From Trema orientale (taxonomy: Eukaryota; Streptophyta; Magnoliopsida; Rosales; Cannabaceae): a stretch of DNA of 64,000 bases. A model generated the notes under the pieces. The model was not told the DNA's origin. It ran no database searches and saw nothing but the letters and a program-made list of their open reading frames with translations. Position 1 is the first letter of the stretch, and each line of letters begins with the position of its first letter. The stretch lies in the NCBI GenBank assembly GCA_002914845.1, contig JXTC01000611.1, forward strand, positions 26,884 through 90,883, written 5' to 3'. A program made the translations under genes and the position numbers. Below are positions 11,851 through 24,200 of this stretch, piece by piece.

Positions 11851-12650
11851 AGTAAATCACAGGAAACCATAAACGTTTCCAGGAAACCACATAGACTTCC
11901 AAGAAACCAGTTTGGTTTCATTTTAGCACATGTATGTTAGTAAATCACAAGAAACTACAAAGATTTCTTGGAAACCAGTTTGGTTTCCTTTTAGCAAAAT
12001 ACCTTATATATAAGCAAATTACAGGAAACTAATCATAAAAGTTTCCTAGAAACCAGTTTGGCTTTTTTTTAGCAGAATGTCCTGTACATAAGTAAATTAC
12101 AGGAAACCATTTGCATAGAATGCCCTGTATATAAGTAAATCATGGTAAACTAGTTTGGTTTAAGCGTAGCAGAATGTCCTATATGCAAGTAAATCACATA
12201 AACCCACAAAGGTTTCTAAGGAATCAGTTTGGTTTCCTTTTAGCAGAATGCCATGTATGTAAATCACAGGAAACCTCAAAGGTTTCTAGGAAACTAGTTT
12301 GGTTTCTTTTTATCGAAATACTCTGTATATAAGTAAATCACAAGAAACTACAAATATTTTTTAGAAACCAGTTTGGTTTCCTTTTAGTAAAATGCCCTGT
12401 ATATAAGTAATTCACAAGAAACCACAAAGGTTTCTGGAAACCAGTTTAGTTTCTTTTTAGCAAAATGTCCTGTACATAAGTAAATTACATGAAATAACAA
12501 ATGTTTCTTGGAAACTAGTTTGGTTTTCTTATAGCGAAATACCTTGTATATAAGTAAATCACAGGAAACTACAAAGGTTTCCTAGAAACTAATTTAGTTT
12601 CCTTTTAGCAGATTGCCCTGTATGTAAGTAAACCAATCTGGTTTCCACTT
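11851..12650 (+). repeat. Minisatellite, ~74-bp unit, about 11 copies
   Basis: The start motif 'agtaaatcacaggaaac' (with variants) recurs at 11851, 11939, 12012, 12091, 12134, 12188, 12259, 12332, 12406, 12479, 12553 and 12627. The dominant spacing is 71-74 bp. Each full unit continues 'aaaggttt', 'agaaaccagtttggtttcc', 'ttttagcagaatgccctgta' and 'tataag'. The copies at 12091 and 12134 are shortened. The 'gaaacc...ggtttc' halves are inverted, so each unit could form a small hairpin. Confidence 0.9.
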
Positions 12651-13479
12651 GCAAACAAATTTGATTTTTTTTTCTTTGTTATTCTAACATAATTTCTTTT
12701 ATGTATTTTTTAAAAGTAAATATTTATTTTTCTTTCTTCTTTTTTTTTTCTAAATTTGTTTTTTGCCTTTTTTTTTTTAAAAAGATAAATAAGATTGTAC
12801 TTTTTTCCTCCTTAGTTACTACTGGTAACCATCTTAACAAAATTGGTTTGAAAGCAATTTAGTTTCTAGTTTCTACTTCTTAATTAATTATTGGATTCTA
12901 ACAACTATACCTTAGTTTGAAATAATTAGGAAAAGTAGTTTCTAATTTCTAATATTAATTCGTAAATAATTTTTTGCAACCATTTGTAACTAGAGAAACT
13001 TAAACAATAGATTGAAAACAGAAAAAAAAGAAAACAAAGGCTAAAAAGAAAAGAGTAGTAAGGTCAATGTGAAAAAAAAAAGAATTTAAAATAAGAATAC
13101 GAAAAGAGAACAATAAATAAAGGAAAAAAAAGAAGACAAGATGAATTTAAAAAGAGAAAATATAAAATAAAAATAAATAAAACAAAGAACAAGAAAGAAA
13201 ACAAGGTGAAGCTCATGGAAATTCAATGGTAGATTGAAAGTGGGAAAAAAAAATCTTTAAAAATGACAAATATTAAAAAAAAAAAAAAAAANAAATAAAA
13301 TAGAATAAGTGAGGATAACGAGATTTGAACCCAAGTCTAAGTTGTAGGCTTATTCTTGCCTAACACAAGACCACCTTTTGTTTTAGTTGATTTATATGAC
13401 TTTACAATTAACAAAGCTATTCTGGGTGTAGACCCTATAAAATGGAAATAATATTTCTTGGACGTCGTACGGAAAAGTA

Positions 13480-13930
13480 ATTACACAGGTCAAGTCGTAT
13501 TTTTGTCATTATTTTTAAAAAATCCGTACTCCGTGCTATTTTCTATTTTTTATTGGGTTAAGTAGATAATTACCACTTTTTAAAAATATTTAACTAAATT
13601 TACCACTTTTTAAGAAAATATCACTTTTCAAAATATTTTTAGAAAAATATCATTTTTTAAAATAGTAACTAACAACAGTAATAAATATTCTAGTACTGAT
13701 AACTAATAACTTAAAGGTATTTATAACTGACTATTAGTAACTGGTAACCAGTTTTTAGACATTAGTAACTAGTACTCATTTTAAAAATAATATTTTTCGA
13801 AAAACTTTTTAAAAAGTGATATTTTTTAAAAAAAGACAGAGAATTAGAAAAAAAAAAATCTAACCTATCGTATTTTTGTAATTTTTTTTGTTTTTATAGG
13901 TTGAAGTATTAGAAACACTTGTTAATATTA
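13480..13930. mobile_element. Foldback miniature element, copy A
   Basis: The region pairs with itself: the left arm has 'taccactttttaaaaatatt' and 'aaaaatatcattttttaaa', and the right arm the complementary 'aaaaataatatttttcg' and 'tttttaaaaagtgatatttt'. Between the arms lie repeats of 'aactagtaac' and 'aactggtaaccag'. The same arrangement occurs at 38325-38715, including the outer 'tatttttgtaattttttttg' stretch. There is no coding frame. The superfamily is unknown. Confidence 0.65.
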
Positions 13931-14820
13931 TGTTCTTTTATAGTGTTCTCTTCCATTACTCATGCTTTACTTTTGGCATATTCCTTTACCTAGGACTAGG
14001 TGGATTATATTCCTTAGAAACTCCAAATGAAACGACACCCGTATAAGTTTGGGAACTCATACGCTTCGTTCACTCATTATCTCTCTCTTTTTTAATTTAT
14101 AAGTTGACACAAATAATATTTTTATAACAGAAAAAAAGGATAAAAATCGTGGCATCAATTTTGTTTTTCAAATGCATTATTATGGGGTTTTGCAACCAAT
14201 TGGGAGATAACATATTCCTATGTGAGACCCACCAAAGGACCAAAGTATAATTGTATTGGAAATTTGGAAGGGAACATATCTCTTCAATTTTTAATTTTTC
14301 TTTTTCACTTTCTCTTACTAATTATTCTGTTTCTAACCGATATCAGGAGAACACCACACCACTTTCAGTCTTCAGAAGACTATCTAAAATTAACAGCTAT
14401 TTTTATGGGTTAATAATAGTAATGACATCTGAATTATATTTATTGTATCACTTTGCCTTTAAATTTTTAATTCATATAGTAATGGTTTTTTAATTATGTA
14501 ATTATTGTAACTGTGACCTTTTTATTACAAACTGTTAAATATTAAACATAAATAAATTTTTACAAAGTATACGATTTAGTAACTGTGGTCAAGAGTGAAA
14601 CACCGAATTTTTAACTCACATAACATACTACAAAGACTTATGCTATTGTTGTAGTAATGACTGTTTTTTTTTCATAAATTGTTAAATTTTTAACAGAAAT
14701 GAGTCATATGAAAAGCAGGTACAGGTTCGTAACTATGACTGAGAATGAGATTCTGACTCAAATAAATAAATAATGTCCAATTATACCTTTGTCCATGACT
14801 ATTTTCTGTCACAAAGCTAA
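13931..14820. other. AT-rich intergenic region, no gene seen
   Basis: Open frames of 63 and 80 aa around 14222-14493 overlap in different frames and show only low-complexity hydrophobic sequence. No recognisable gene or repeat. Confidence 0.45.
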
Positions 14821-15028
14821 TAGTTTGTGACAAATGAGCCATTATTATAAAAATTTCATAATTAATGGGTCACTAGTATGTAAGTTGAAAATTCGATGGG
14901 CAAACTTATACTATAGATATAATATAGTTTGTGACAAATGAGCCATTATTATAAAAATTTCATAATTAATGGGTCACTAGTATATAAGTTGAAAATTTGA
15001 TGGGCAAACTTATACTATAGATATAATT
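14821..15028 (+). repeat. 104-bp perfect-period tandem duplication
   Basis: Copies at 14821-14924 and 14925-15028 both begin 'tagtttgtgacaaatgagcc' and end 'cttatactatagatataat'. Only about three substitutions separate them, so the duplication is recent. Confidence 0.93.
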
Positions 15029-16468
15029 TTAGAGGCCATTATTATTATTATTAGTACTAGTATTATTAACCCTTTCTTTTTTGTCCCTTCTTGAGCAAAT
15101 ACTACTATTAGGATAGAAATTTACCAAACTAAGCTAAAACTCGATAGAGAGGATAATTGTTTCCCAAATTAAAGTAAATTAACATGGACATTTCATAAGA
15201 AAGTAATGACAGTTATAGCATCAAGATAAATAGGTGGCAACATTCTTCATTCTTAGCAAATCTAATTTTCTCAGTTTTGGTGTCATAATTTATATCTAAC
15301 TAATGAATTGATGATATGTCATCTAAAATTTAAAATAGCCTAATATGTTTTTAAATTTTATTATTCTCATTTGAATTTTTAATGTGATGTCTCGTCTATT
15401 CATTAATTGAATATAGGTTGGAGATCAAAATTGGAGTTGGACACATGCTTCGAATTCATATTATTTTGCTTCCACAAACAGCTATTCATTTTTTTTTTTC
15501 TGAAGGTGTATAGAGTTGACTCATCTTGTTGGGCTGTTTGGCCAGCCTCACAATTATGTTGTGAATCTGATTCATAGGCATATCTTACTTTCTAAAAACA
15601 CAATAATTAATTCTTCATTATTGAAACATATTCTCTTCAAACATTTCACATGATGCCCATCTAGCTAATATTTATGTCAATTATAGCTGAAGATAATGAC
15701 ATGAAAAGAAAAAGAGACATAAAAAAAAAAAAAAAGGAAAGAAAGAAAGAAGAAGGAAGGATTGCAGCTTAGTTGTTTTAGGTCACAAGTTGCATATAAA
15801 TAATATAAAGTAAAAACAAAAAGAAAAGAGAAAAGAAGTAAACTTTTTGTTGCTAGTGCTCTATCTCTATGTATGGAGTCCACTAATGTGGAGAGTGATA
15901 ATATACATAGAATGTTTTTAACTTTAGTAAATGACCAAATAACTCTTTCAAAGATACCAACCTCTTCATTCATAGCCATACATATCTTCTTGTGCGTGTA
16001 AACATATTACAATTTTTTTAACAGACAAAAGTTAGTGACCAACTATAAGGAAAAACAAAATTAGCACGTCTCATATTTATCTCTTCAAGTATAGTTTGAC
16101 TTTAGAATAGGGAAAATACCAAAAACTTCCTCTGTACGTATTTTAACAAAATACCAGTTTTTACCTATGTGTTTAGAAATAAAAAATATATCCCTAAAGT
16201 TTTTAAATTGGATCAAAACACATGGGAGATTTTTCGATATTTTGCTAAAACACATAGATTTTTTTTTTAAAACATATAAAGAATGTATTGCATGGTTCTA
16301 AGTAAAAGACAGACGAGAGAATTGTCAACAGGCTTTACATGCAGATATATAAAACAGTATTTAATATTAAGACTAGATTTAAATCGTATAAAATATCAAT
16401 GATATGATAGAGCCTGAATAGAACATTTTAGATTAGGCCATAAATATGAATTGTGTAATAAGTGCCTA
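15029..16468. other. AT-rich intergenic region, no gene seen
   Basis: Only a low-complexity 100-aa minus-strand frame (15677-15979), rich in Phe from A-runs, is present. I do not support it as a gene. Confidence 0.45.
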
Positions 16469-17999
16469 TAGTATTTTCTAATTATATTAGCTGGTCCTCG
16501 AGGTATTATGGAGTTTCATTTTAATTTTGTTCTTAAAATTTAGAAGTCAAGAGTCAAGCTCGGTAAAAAAAAAAAGAAGTCAAAAGTTAAAGCCTCCACT
16601 TTTGTTCCCTTGAAAAAAAAAAAAATCGTCTCTAGACCATCCCCAGTACATTCATGCTAAAAAAAGTGTGGTCAAAAGTTAAAGCCTCCACTTTTGTTCC
16701 CTTGAAGAAAAAAATCGTCTCTAGACCATCCCCAATACATTCATGCTAAAAAAAGTGTGCTAATTCTAAATTTAGCATTACATATTAAATTTGGCACACA
16801 TTTTTTAGATTTTGCTTCAATGCATGCATGCTAAAAATTTTCTATTTTTTATTTAAACAATAATTTTATTTAAAAAACATCTTTTTTGCACTATGAACTC
16901 CCATTATTTAATCATCCAATTACTAATCATAAAAATTCCATTTCATATACCAAATGTGAATAATTTTTCACCACTTCTACTCATTTATTATTATTTTTTT
17001 TGTTTTCTTTCTTTTAAGAAATATATGAGTAGTAAAGTAGTGAATGGAAGTTCTAATTTATAGAAACTTAGTTTGGATAAAATTATGAGTAATATTTATA
17101 GAAAAAATTAGAAAAAAAGGAGATATACGTGTACAAAACTTGGCCTTATTATAAATGTACATAGATTTAAAATGTTTATAATGGCAATATTTTAAAATTG
17201 AAAACATGATATAATGGCAAGATTGTAAATTTTGACACATATTAAAATTTAGCATATGCTATTCTTTGTGTTATATTTAACNTAGTATTTTCTAATTATA
17301 TTAGCTGGTCCTCGAGGTATTATGGAGTTTCATTTTAATTTTGTTCTTAAAATTTAGAAGTCAAGAGTCAAGCTCGGGAAAAAAAAAAGTCAAAAGTTAA
17401 AGCCTCCACTTTTGTTCCCTTGGAAAAAAAAAATCGTCTCTAGACCATCCCCAATACATTCATGCTAAAAAGGGTGTGCTAATTCTAAATTTAGCATTAC
17501 ATATTAAATTTGGCACACATTTTTTAGATTTTGCTTCAATGCATGCATGCTAAAAATTTACTATTTTTTATTTAAACAATAATTTTATTTAAAAAACATC
17601 TTTTTTGCATTATGAACTCCCATTATTTAATCATCCAATTACTAATTATAAAAATTCCATTTCATATACCAAGTGTGAATAATTTTTCACCACTTCTACT
17701 CATTTATTATTAATTTTTTTATTTTCTTTCTTTTAAGAAATATATGAGTAGTAAAGTAGTGAATGGAAGTTCTAATTTATAGAAACTTAGTTTGGATAAA
17801 ATTATGCGTAATATTTATAGAAAAAATTAGAAAAAAAGAGATATACGTTTACAAAACTTGGCCTTATTATAAATGTACATAGATTTAAAATGTTTATAAT
17901 GGCAATATTGTAAAATTGAAAACATGATATAATGGCAAGATTGTAAATTTTGACACACATTAAAATTTAGCATATGCTATTCTTTGTGTTATATTTAAC
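16469..17999 (+). repeat. Large tandem duplication (0.81 kb + 0.72 kb) with an N at the junction
   Basis: Copy 1 is 16469-17281 and copy 2 is 17283-17999; both start 'tagtattttctaattatatt' and end 'ttctttgtgttatatttaac'. Position 17282, exactly between them, is N. The copies are almost identical. The main difference is a second ~92-bp unit inside copy 1 (16579-16670 repeated at 16671-16762) plus A-run length. Both copies contain the dispersed R1 repeat also seen at 1-490. Confidence 0.92.
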
Positions 18000-19467
18000 A
18001 TAACAAATAAAATAGATAAAAAGTATGCTATATATAGTATACCATTGGAGACATTTTTTCACCAAAGACTAAAATTTAGTTAGCATGAGTTATAGTATCC
18101 CAATTGGAGATCTTAAACTTGCTAAAAATTAATTCATTAGTTCTTCTCAACACGTCCTCTCAAGTTTCTAATAATGAAAAGGTTGATATGAAATAAGATT
18201 TATGTTAAATGACTATTTCAAGTCATTTTATGAAATGTATTACTTTTAAATTTATATAATCAAAAACGTTTTAATAAATTTAAAAACTTGTACTCTTAAT
18301 TTTAAAGCTTTAGGAACTAAAATAAATTGTTTGTCATAAATTCGAAACCAACCAGCAATTTAATCTACAGTATTAAGCAATTAAACTCCAACTCTGATCA
18401 GTGCTCTGGACTATTCCCATCATTCATTAATTGCTTGGCATAACATATAAGTAAATTTGGAACCCCTTTTACCGCCACATAAGAGGAAAAACTCAATAAT
18501 CGAGACAATAAATTAATATAGAGAGACCAAATTTGATGGAGGATTTATGAATTTGAGCTCATGCTTTGGAATGTTAAATTATTTGTTCAAAATAGTTACA
18601 AGGTCAATATTCAATTATTTATGCTACAGCAATATACATAAATATCTCAATAATACTTTTCCCCTTGACAAAAGCAACCTTTAAGGCCTCTAAAGTTGCT
18701 TTCTAACATGTCTTCACATGAATTATTATCGTATGTCTCCATCCTCAAAGCTGTATAATCAATAATGCATATTTTCAATTTCAGAAGATGAGCATGGAAA
18801 TATTTTTTAATAGATGAATGTGGAAACAAGACCCTTTTTTGGAAAAGTGCCAAAACAGCTTTTCCTCTCAAACGTGGCATGTTCTTATTGGGCATTATAA
18901 TGAACAAGATTCCTTGACGGTGACAGGCATGTGTCCATAAAATAACGGCTTTCACTAACGAACATAACGACATTTAGAGGTTTTGTCAACGGCCACGTTC
19001 ATTGTTTAGGACTTTATATTAAACGACAAAACTCTCACTGTCGTCGTGACGGCTCATGGACGTGACGGCTATTTGGGGCTACCCCACCTTCTCTTACAGT
19101 TAGATCGGGATTTTTTTTTTAAAAAAAAGAATACAAAAAATCGATATTTTTACTTATTGAAATAGCAACACAATATTCCCCAAGAAATAATAATAATAAT
19201 AATATGGATGGATTTGTTTCCTTGAAAGTTACTTTATTTTTATTGTTTATTTGAACAAACAAGGCTTCGACCTTTAACTTTAACTACTTTTTTAATTAAA
19301 AAATTAAACAGTTTTCTATTTATATATTAAAAAAATGATGTATAACTCTATAGGTTTTTTTTTTTTTTAAATGTCAATTAAATAATATCTCCTATAATTT
19401 TTATTGTTAAGATTTCAACAATACATCATAGGAAACTACATTTCATTTGTTGGAATTGCAACATTAA
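18000..19467. other. Intergenic region, no gene supported
   Basis: 18000-18120 continues the R1-type sequence ('taccattggagac'). A 108-aa minus-strand frame (18647-18973) has no family signature and ends in low-complexity sequence. 18860-19080 is GC-richer with several 'gacgg' motifs but has no coding pattern. Confidence 0.45.
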
Positions 19468-19844
19468 GGCTATCTTTGGTAAGAGGGAGAAGGTTGAGGA
19501 AAGAAATGGTATAAGGAAAAAGTGAAGGGAAAAAAGAAAATATAGTTGTTTGATAGGAAGAAAAAAAGGAGGAAAGAGAAAAATAGGTGGAAAAAATTGG
19601 TGTGGAACTCACCATATATTTTCTCCTAAAAAGTAGAGAAAAAAGGGAACGAAAAAAGTTTTGTTAGTTAGTGACTCTCTTGAATTACTAATTTACCTTG
19701 CACATAGGGGTTAAATAATCATTTCAAATTAAACTAGTTTTTTTTTTCTTTTTTTATACCAAACAACTATTCTATTCGACACATTTTATCTTCACCTTAA
19801 TTCTTCTTTCCTTCCATTTTCTTTCCTCTCTACTAAATATAGCC
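19468..19844. mobile_element. Tourist/Harbinger-like miniature element with TAA target duplication
   Basis: The left end is 'ggctatctttggtaagaggg' and the right end, read in reverse complement, is 'ggctatatttagtagagagg'. A second internal match is 'agttgtttgatag' / 'agttgtttggtat'. A 3-bp TAA lies on both sides (19465-19467 and 19845-19847), the target-site size and sequence of PIF/Harbinger MITEs. Length is 377 bp and there is no coding frame. Confidence 0.75.
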
Positions 19845-19847
19845 TAA

Positions 19848-21264
19848 ATTTAATCTCAATTTCATCCATAAAAGGCTAAAGCATCTAATTTTGCGGAAAA
19901 TGAAAGCACCTTAATTCTTTAGTATTTTAAAACAAAAAATTATTTCCAAACAATTTCTAAATAAATAGAAAGCCATTAGCAAACAACTTAAATTTCAAAA
20001 CACTCAGAAATTGATTTGTTATTCATAAGGGTCATCAAATTTATACTTTATTCGTTACATGAAAATTAAAGTTATCATGTTTCCAAAAAAAAAATGGAAA
20101 AGTTATCATACCATTACTATTGTAGCTCTTCTTACCAAAACTTGTGCTAAATGATCTGGCAAATAAATTGTTTTTTTTCAATCAGTCAAACACACACAAC
20201 TATCGACTAATAGATTTATAATATTTTCCAATGAGTCCATTTTTATTCCTAAAAAAAAAAAACAAGAGTAAAAATCGGAAGATCCTTTCCTTACCAGCCA
20301 AAAAAAAAAAAAAAGGATCGGTGGTGTGGACAACAAGTGCCACATTTCCATCTCCATCAATCAAAACAGTCAAGACTGGCCCAGATCACCCCACGTCAGC
20401 AGGCAGCACCGTCCCCCTTTAACTGAAAGAAATTCAGTGGGGCCCTCCTTCACACGCAAACGCCACGCCTTTATCTTTGACACGTGGAAACCCGAACGCA
20501 AGCAACTCGCGCGTGCAAATCCTCCCATAAATTATAATGCGAGCGCTTCTGTTAGTCGTACGTGCGAGTCACTATACTACATTTTATATATATATATAAT
20601 GCGCTCTGAAAATTTATTGAACTGAAGGCTGAAGCTGATAAAGTTTCTATCACCCCCCAAAAAAAAAGAAGACGAAACTTTCATAGCCGGAATATTTTGA
20701 ATATCAAAGGTTTGATTTTTTTTTTTTTTTCCTTTTCCACTTCGGGAATCATATGTTTCGACAGCTTCGCATGTTTCTGTTTCTATTTTTTTAAAAAAAA
20801 ATAAACTAGATAATTAGATTGATGAAATCTAAATTTATAAATGTCAAAGTCATTTCATTCCCGGGATTTTTTTATTTTTTTATTTTTTGGGGTTGGGGGT
20901 GGTGAATAAGTAGAAATTCTTGATGGGGAATGATTTTATTACAGTTTCTAGCTATATAAACCTTGTTTGGTTGGAAGGAAAATCTGGGAAAGTGGTGTTT
21001 AGAGTGTTGTCTGTGAAAATATGAACAACTCATCTTAAGGGAGTCAACTAGTTATACTTAGGGTTGATAAGGTGAATTTTCCTTTTGGGTTTTTGTTTTC
21101 TCTCCTCACCAACCCAAATTGTGCATTTCCATTTTGCAAATAAATTTGTACTGCATAATCAGCTTAAAATTGCAAAATTGTTATAAAAAGGGCTATTTAG
21201 ATTTTGCATTTTTGTGAATTTTGGGAATTAGGGTTTTTGCAGAATTCATTGTTTGGTTATCGTC
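19848..21264 (+). promoter_or_regulatory. Upstream region of the DUSP12-like gene
   Basis: 20380-20560 is a GC-richer island in an AT-rich neighbourhood. It holds a perfect G-box CACGTG (20481-20486) in 'gacacgtggaaa' and an ACGT core in 'ccacgtcag' near 20392, both typical plant bZIP/bHLH sites. A TATAAAA lies at 21182-21188, about 77 bp before the ATG at 21265, placed for a short 5' leader. Regulation is inferred only. Confidence 0.5.
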
Positions 21265-24200
21265 ATGCCGTACCGAGTGCGCGAAAATCTGTTCATTGGC
21301 AATATTGGGGACGCAGCGGAAGTTCTCCAAAATGGTAGCAGCGAGATTACTCATATTTTGTCAATTCTTAGTTCGGCTTCGATCTCGATCTTCTCCGAAT
21401 GGCGAAGCGGTCTCACAATCCCCACCAAAGAGATAAAGAAGGTTTATGTTGGTGCCTCGGAAGTTGAGGATGATTCAGCTTCTGATGATGATACAGTTGA
21501 TCTGTCGAGTAGTGCCATGTCGCCGGGGAAGATTTTGTACGCGTTGGAATATGCGGGCAAGGACTTGAAGGCCGTGAGGATGGCGGTGCCGATGAGAGAC
21601 ATGGAGAGTGAGAATCTTTTGGATCATTTGGACGTGTGCTTGAGTTTCATTGATGAAAGTAGAAAAAAGGGTTCTGTTTTGGTGCACTGTTTTGCCGGCG
21701 TGTCAAGAAGGTACAACTTCTCTCTGAGGCTTTTGACTTTTTGCCTCCATGGATGTCTAGGGATTACGATTACCAAGCAATTGCTTGTAAATTTTGAAGT
21801 TTTTGCTAATATATTCATTTTGGTTTTTCAATAGTCTAAATGGCTTATAGTAGGATAAGCGTTTTTTTTTTTTTTTTAGTATGTCTGTCTGTATACTAGT
21901 AAATATAGGAACTTTGTTAGCCCTGAGGAATTAGTGGAGCTTGAGGAGTTAGGCGGAGTTAGGCCTGTGCTTCGCTCCCACGTGGTCTGAAATCCCATTC
22001 AACAGGGTTACTTGAATTAATAACAAGATTCGTACTTTTGAAGGATTGTAGGGTTTAGTGAGAGCTCCAGTGTCAAACTCAAGCCTGCTTAGCAGGTTTA
22101 GAGGGTTTTTGCTTTTGCGATCTATAAATATAAACAAAAAAAATTGAAAAAAACGTAGGAAATTGTTAACAACAGTATGTTTAAATAGTTTTTGAAGTTT
22201 ACTGAATTATCAACTCTTTCTTTGCATGTATTTGTTGCAGCGCAGCTATCATTACAGCATATCTGATGAGAAGTGAACATCTTTCTCAAGAAGGTGTGAA
22301 CAAAATAATGTTTGTTTGAAGCTTTGTGGGTCTACGTGTTGGTATATGCCTGTTGCTTTTAATTTTTTGTGTGTTTTATGGGGTAGCACTTTTGTTTATT
22401 TTGTTTAGGCTTAGTAGATTTCTTTTTGAAATTATCACGCTTATATATCATTTCCCGTTTGTTTTTCCGTTCTCCCTTCCTCCTTATGTATCATTACTGC
22501 AGATGCTTTAGAATCTCTGCGGCAAAGCTGTGAGTTTGTATGCCCGAATGATGGTTTTCTAGATCAGGTGACTCAAGGGCATCCAATGTCAACCTACTTT
22601 ATAAAATGGCATTTTTTGCCTCAAATCTCACTGAGGCAATTCTGATTTTTTTTTTCCCCCATATCCTGTTGCAGCTAAAATTGTTCGAGGAAATGGGTTT
22701 CAAGGTGGATCGTTCTAACTCTATATACAAGCGCTTTCGCCTTAAAGTATTGGGTATTTAGTCACTTTCCTTCAACTTGATATGCATTAAATTTAGATGT
22801 AACTTCCTTTTTCAGTTACTTTAAATTTTGTATTTTATGGACTTATTGCCTTTATCACGAAATTTTCCGTGAAATTTTGCATGAGAGGGGACAAAAGATT
22901 ATGTTGACTTTCTTCTGGCAGTTGACATGCTGCCTATGGACCCCTAAAAATAGCGGCCTTTGAAGTTTCATGATAAACTTGCTTATTAAAAAAAAATTGG
23001 AAAGTTTCGAGGGCCGACAATTGCTGAACTTTCTGTGCTGGTGGAGTAAGGTTGCAATTGTGACTGTAGGCTACATGTAAGAAATAATTTTGTTCACGTA
23101 AGAATCGTCAATAAAAACGAGTTTATAGCATATATGGTTATAGCACTTCCCTCATGATAATGCATGTGAATTAGGTGTTGGTTTTCTAGAAACTGGATAA
23201 ACATGGGAAGCATGTAACGTTTTAGCATCTCCTTCTACACTTAGGAGCTAGTCTAATGAAGGAATCATTTACTCTATCTTGTAAACTTTTATGTGGCAAT
23301 AGATACTTTGATTTCTCATATCCACCTTGTGTTTAAACATAGTAACCTAATGTAATTTCTGCAGTGTATTGTCATCGAGAAAAGAGAAAAAAGGAAAAAA
23401 AAAAAATTAATCGTATAATAATTTGATTGGGTTAGGACATAATATCCGTATAAACCTTTGTCTACCTATAAATGATGTGAGCTTTCATGTATGGAAAATT
23501 CTTTCAGCGATCCACTTTACAATAGATGTAAAGTGTAATATTTCTGAATGTACAATATTTCTTCTCAGTTATATCTGTTACTTCTCGCTCTTCTTGTCCA
23601 ATTTGTATTTAAAATGAAAAGCAAACTTGAAGTTCCGTTTTGCAGCTCTAAATTAAGATAATGGTTTTGCCATACTTGTAGGTGAGTCTTATAACCGTGG
23701 AGAGAGAATAGACAGCTCTAAACTTGGTGCGGATCCTGGTTTGCCTACGGAGGTTTCCTCAGAAGTAGAAGCCCCTTCAGATGCAGGAAATAACAGCAGA
23801 TCTGCATACCGCTGCAAGAAATGCCGTAGAGTAGTTGCCTTGCAGTCGAATGTTGTGGATCACATTCCAGGTGAAGGTGAGACCTCCTTTGACTGGCACA
23901 AGCGAAAAAGTGGCAACCCATTTAATAAGTCTGAGGAAACAGAGTGTTCTTCCATTTTTGTGGAGCCTTTACAGTGGATGACTGCAGGTAAACTAATCAG
24001 TAAATTTGTTTTACTTACTTTCTCTTGAACCTCGTTGCCTTCATTTTATCTCTTATGTTTCCGTTTTCCGTAAATGATCTTCTTAAGACTGTTAACCTAA
24101 AAATTGTCGTAAATGTTAGTCCCTGTGTTCGCAATGATGTTCTTTTCTTTACATAAATCGAGACCAAGCTAATAACTTTTTCTCGGCTTATAAAAGATGT

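Larger units (their letters stand above)
10832..13395. mobile_element. 2.6-kb repeat block bounded by inverted tRNA-like sequences
   Basis: The left edge (10832-10905) has 'gatctagtggtttccttac' followed by 'gcgttcaagccatca'. The right edge, read on the minus strand (13385-13310), has 'ggtggtcttgtgttaggcaa' followed by 'gggttcaaatctcg'. The two edges look like diverged inverted copies. Inward of them lie T-rich (left) and A-rich (right) arms, so the block may be a large nonautonomous element with long terminal inverted repeats. Inside are a ~125-bp tandem duplication (10901-11160) and a 74-bp minisatellite (11851-12650). No transposase frame is present. Borders are approximate and I did not find a target duplication. 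Confidence 0.4.

Noticed and set aside
13261-13300. N at 13292 as another duplication junction
   Set aside because: It lies within a long A-run, so homopolymer uncertainty is a sufficient explanation.
18647-18973. 108-aa minus-strand frame as a gene
   Set aside because: No recognised family, no intron or UTR context, low-complexity surroundings. Length is not exceptional for chance in a 64-kb window.
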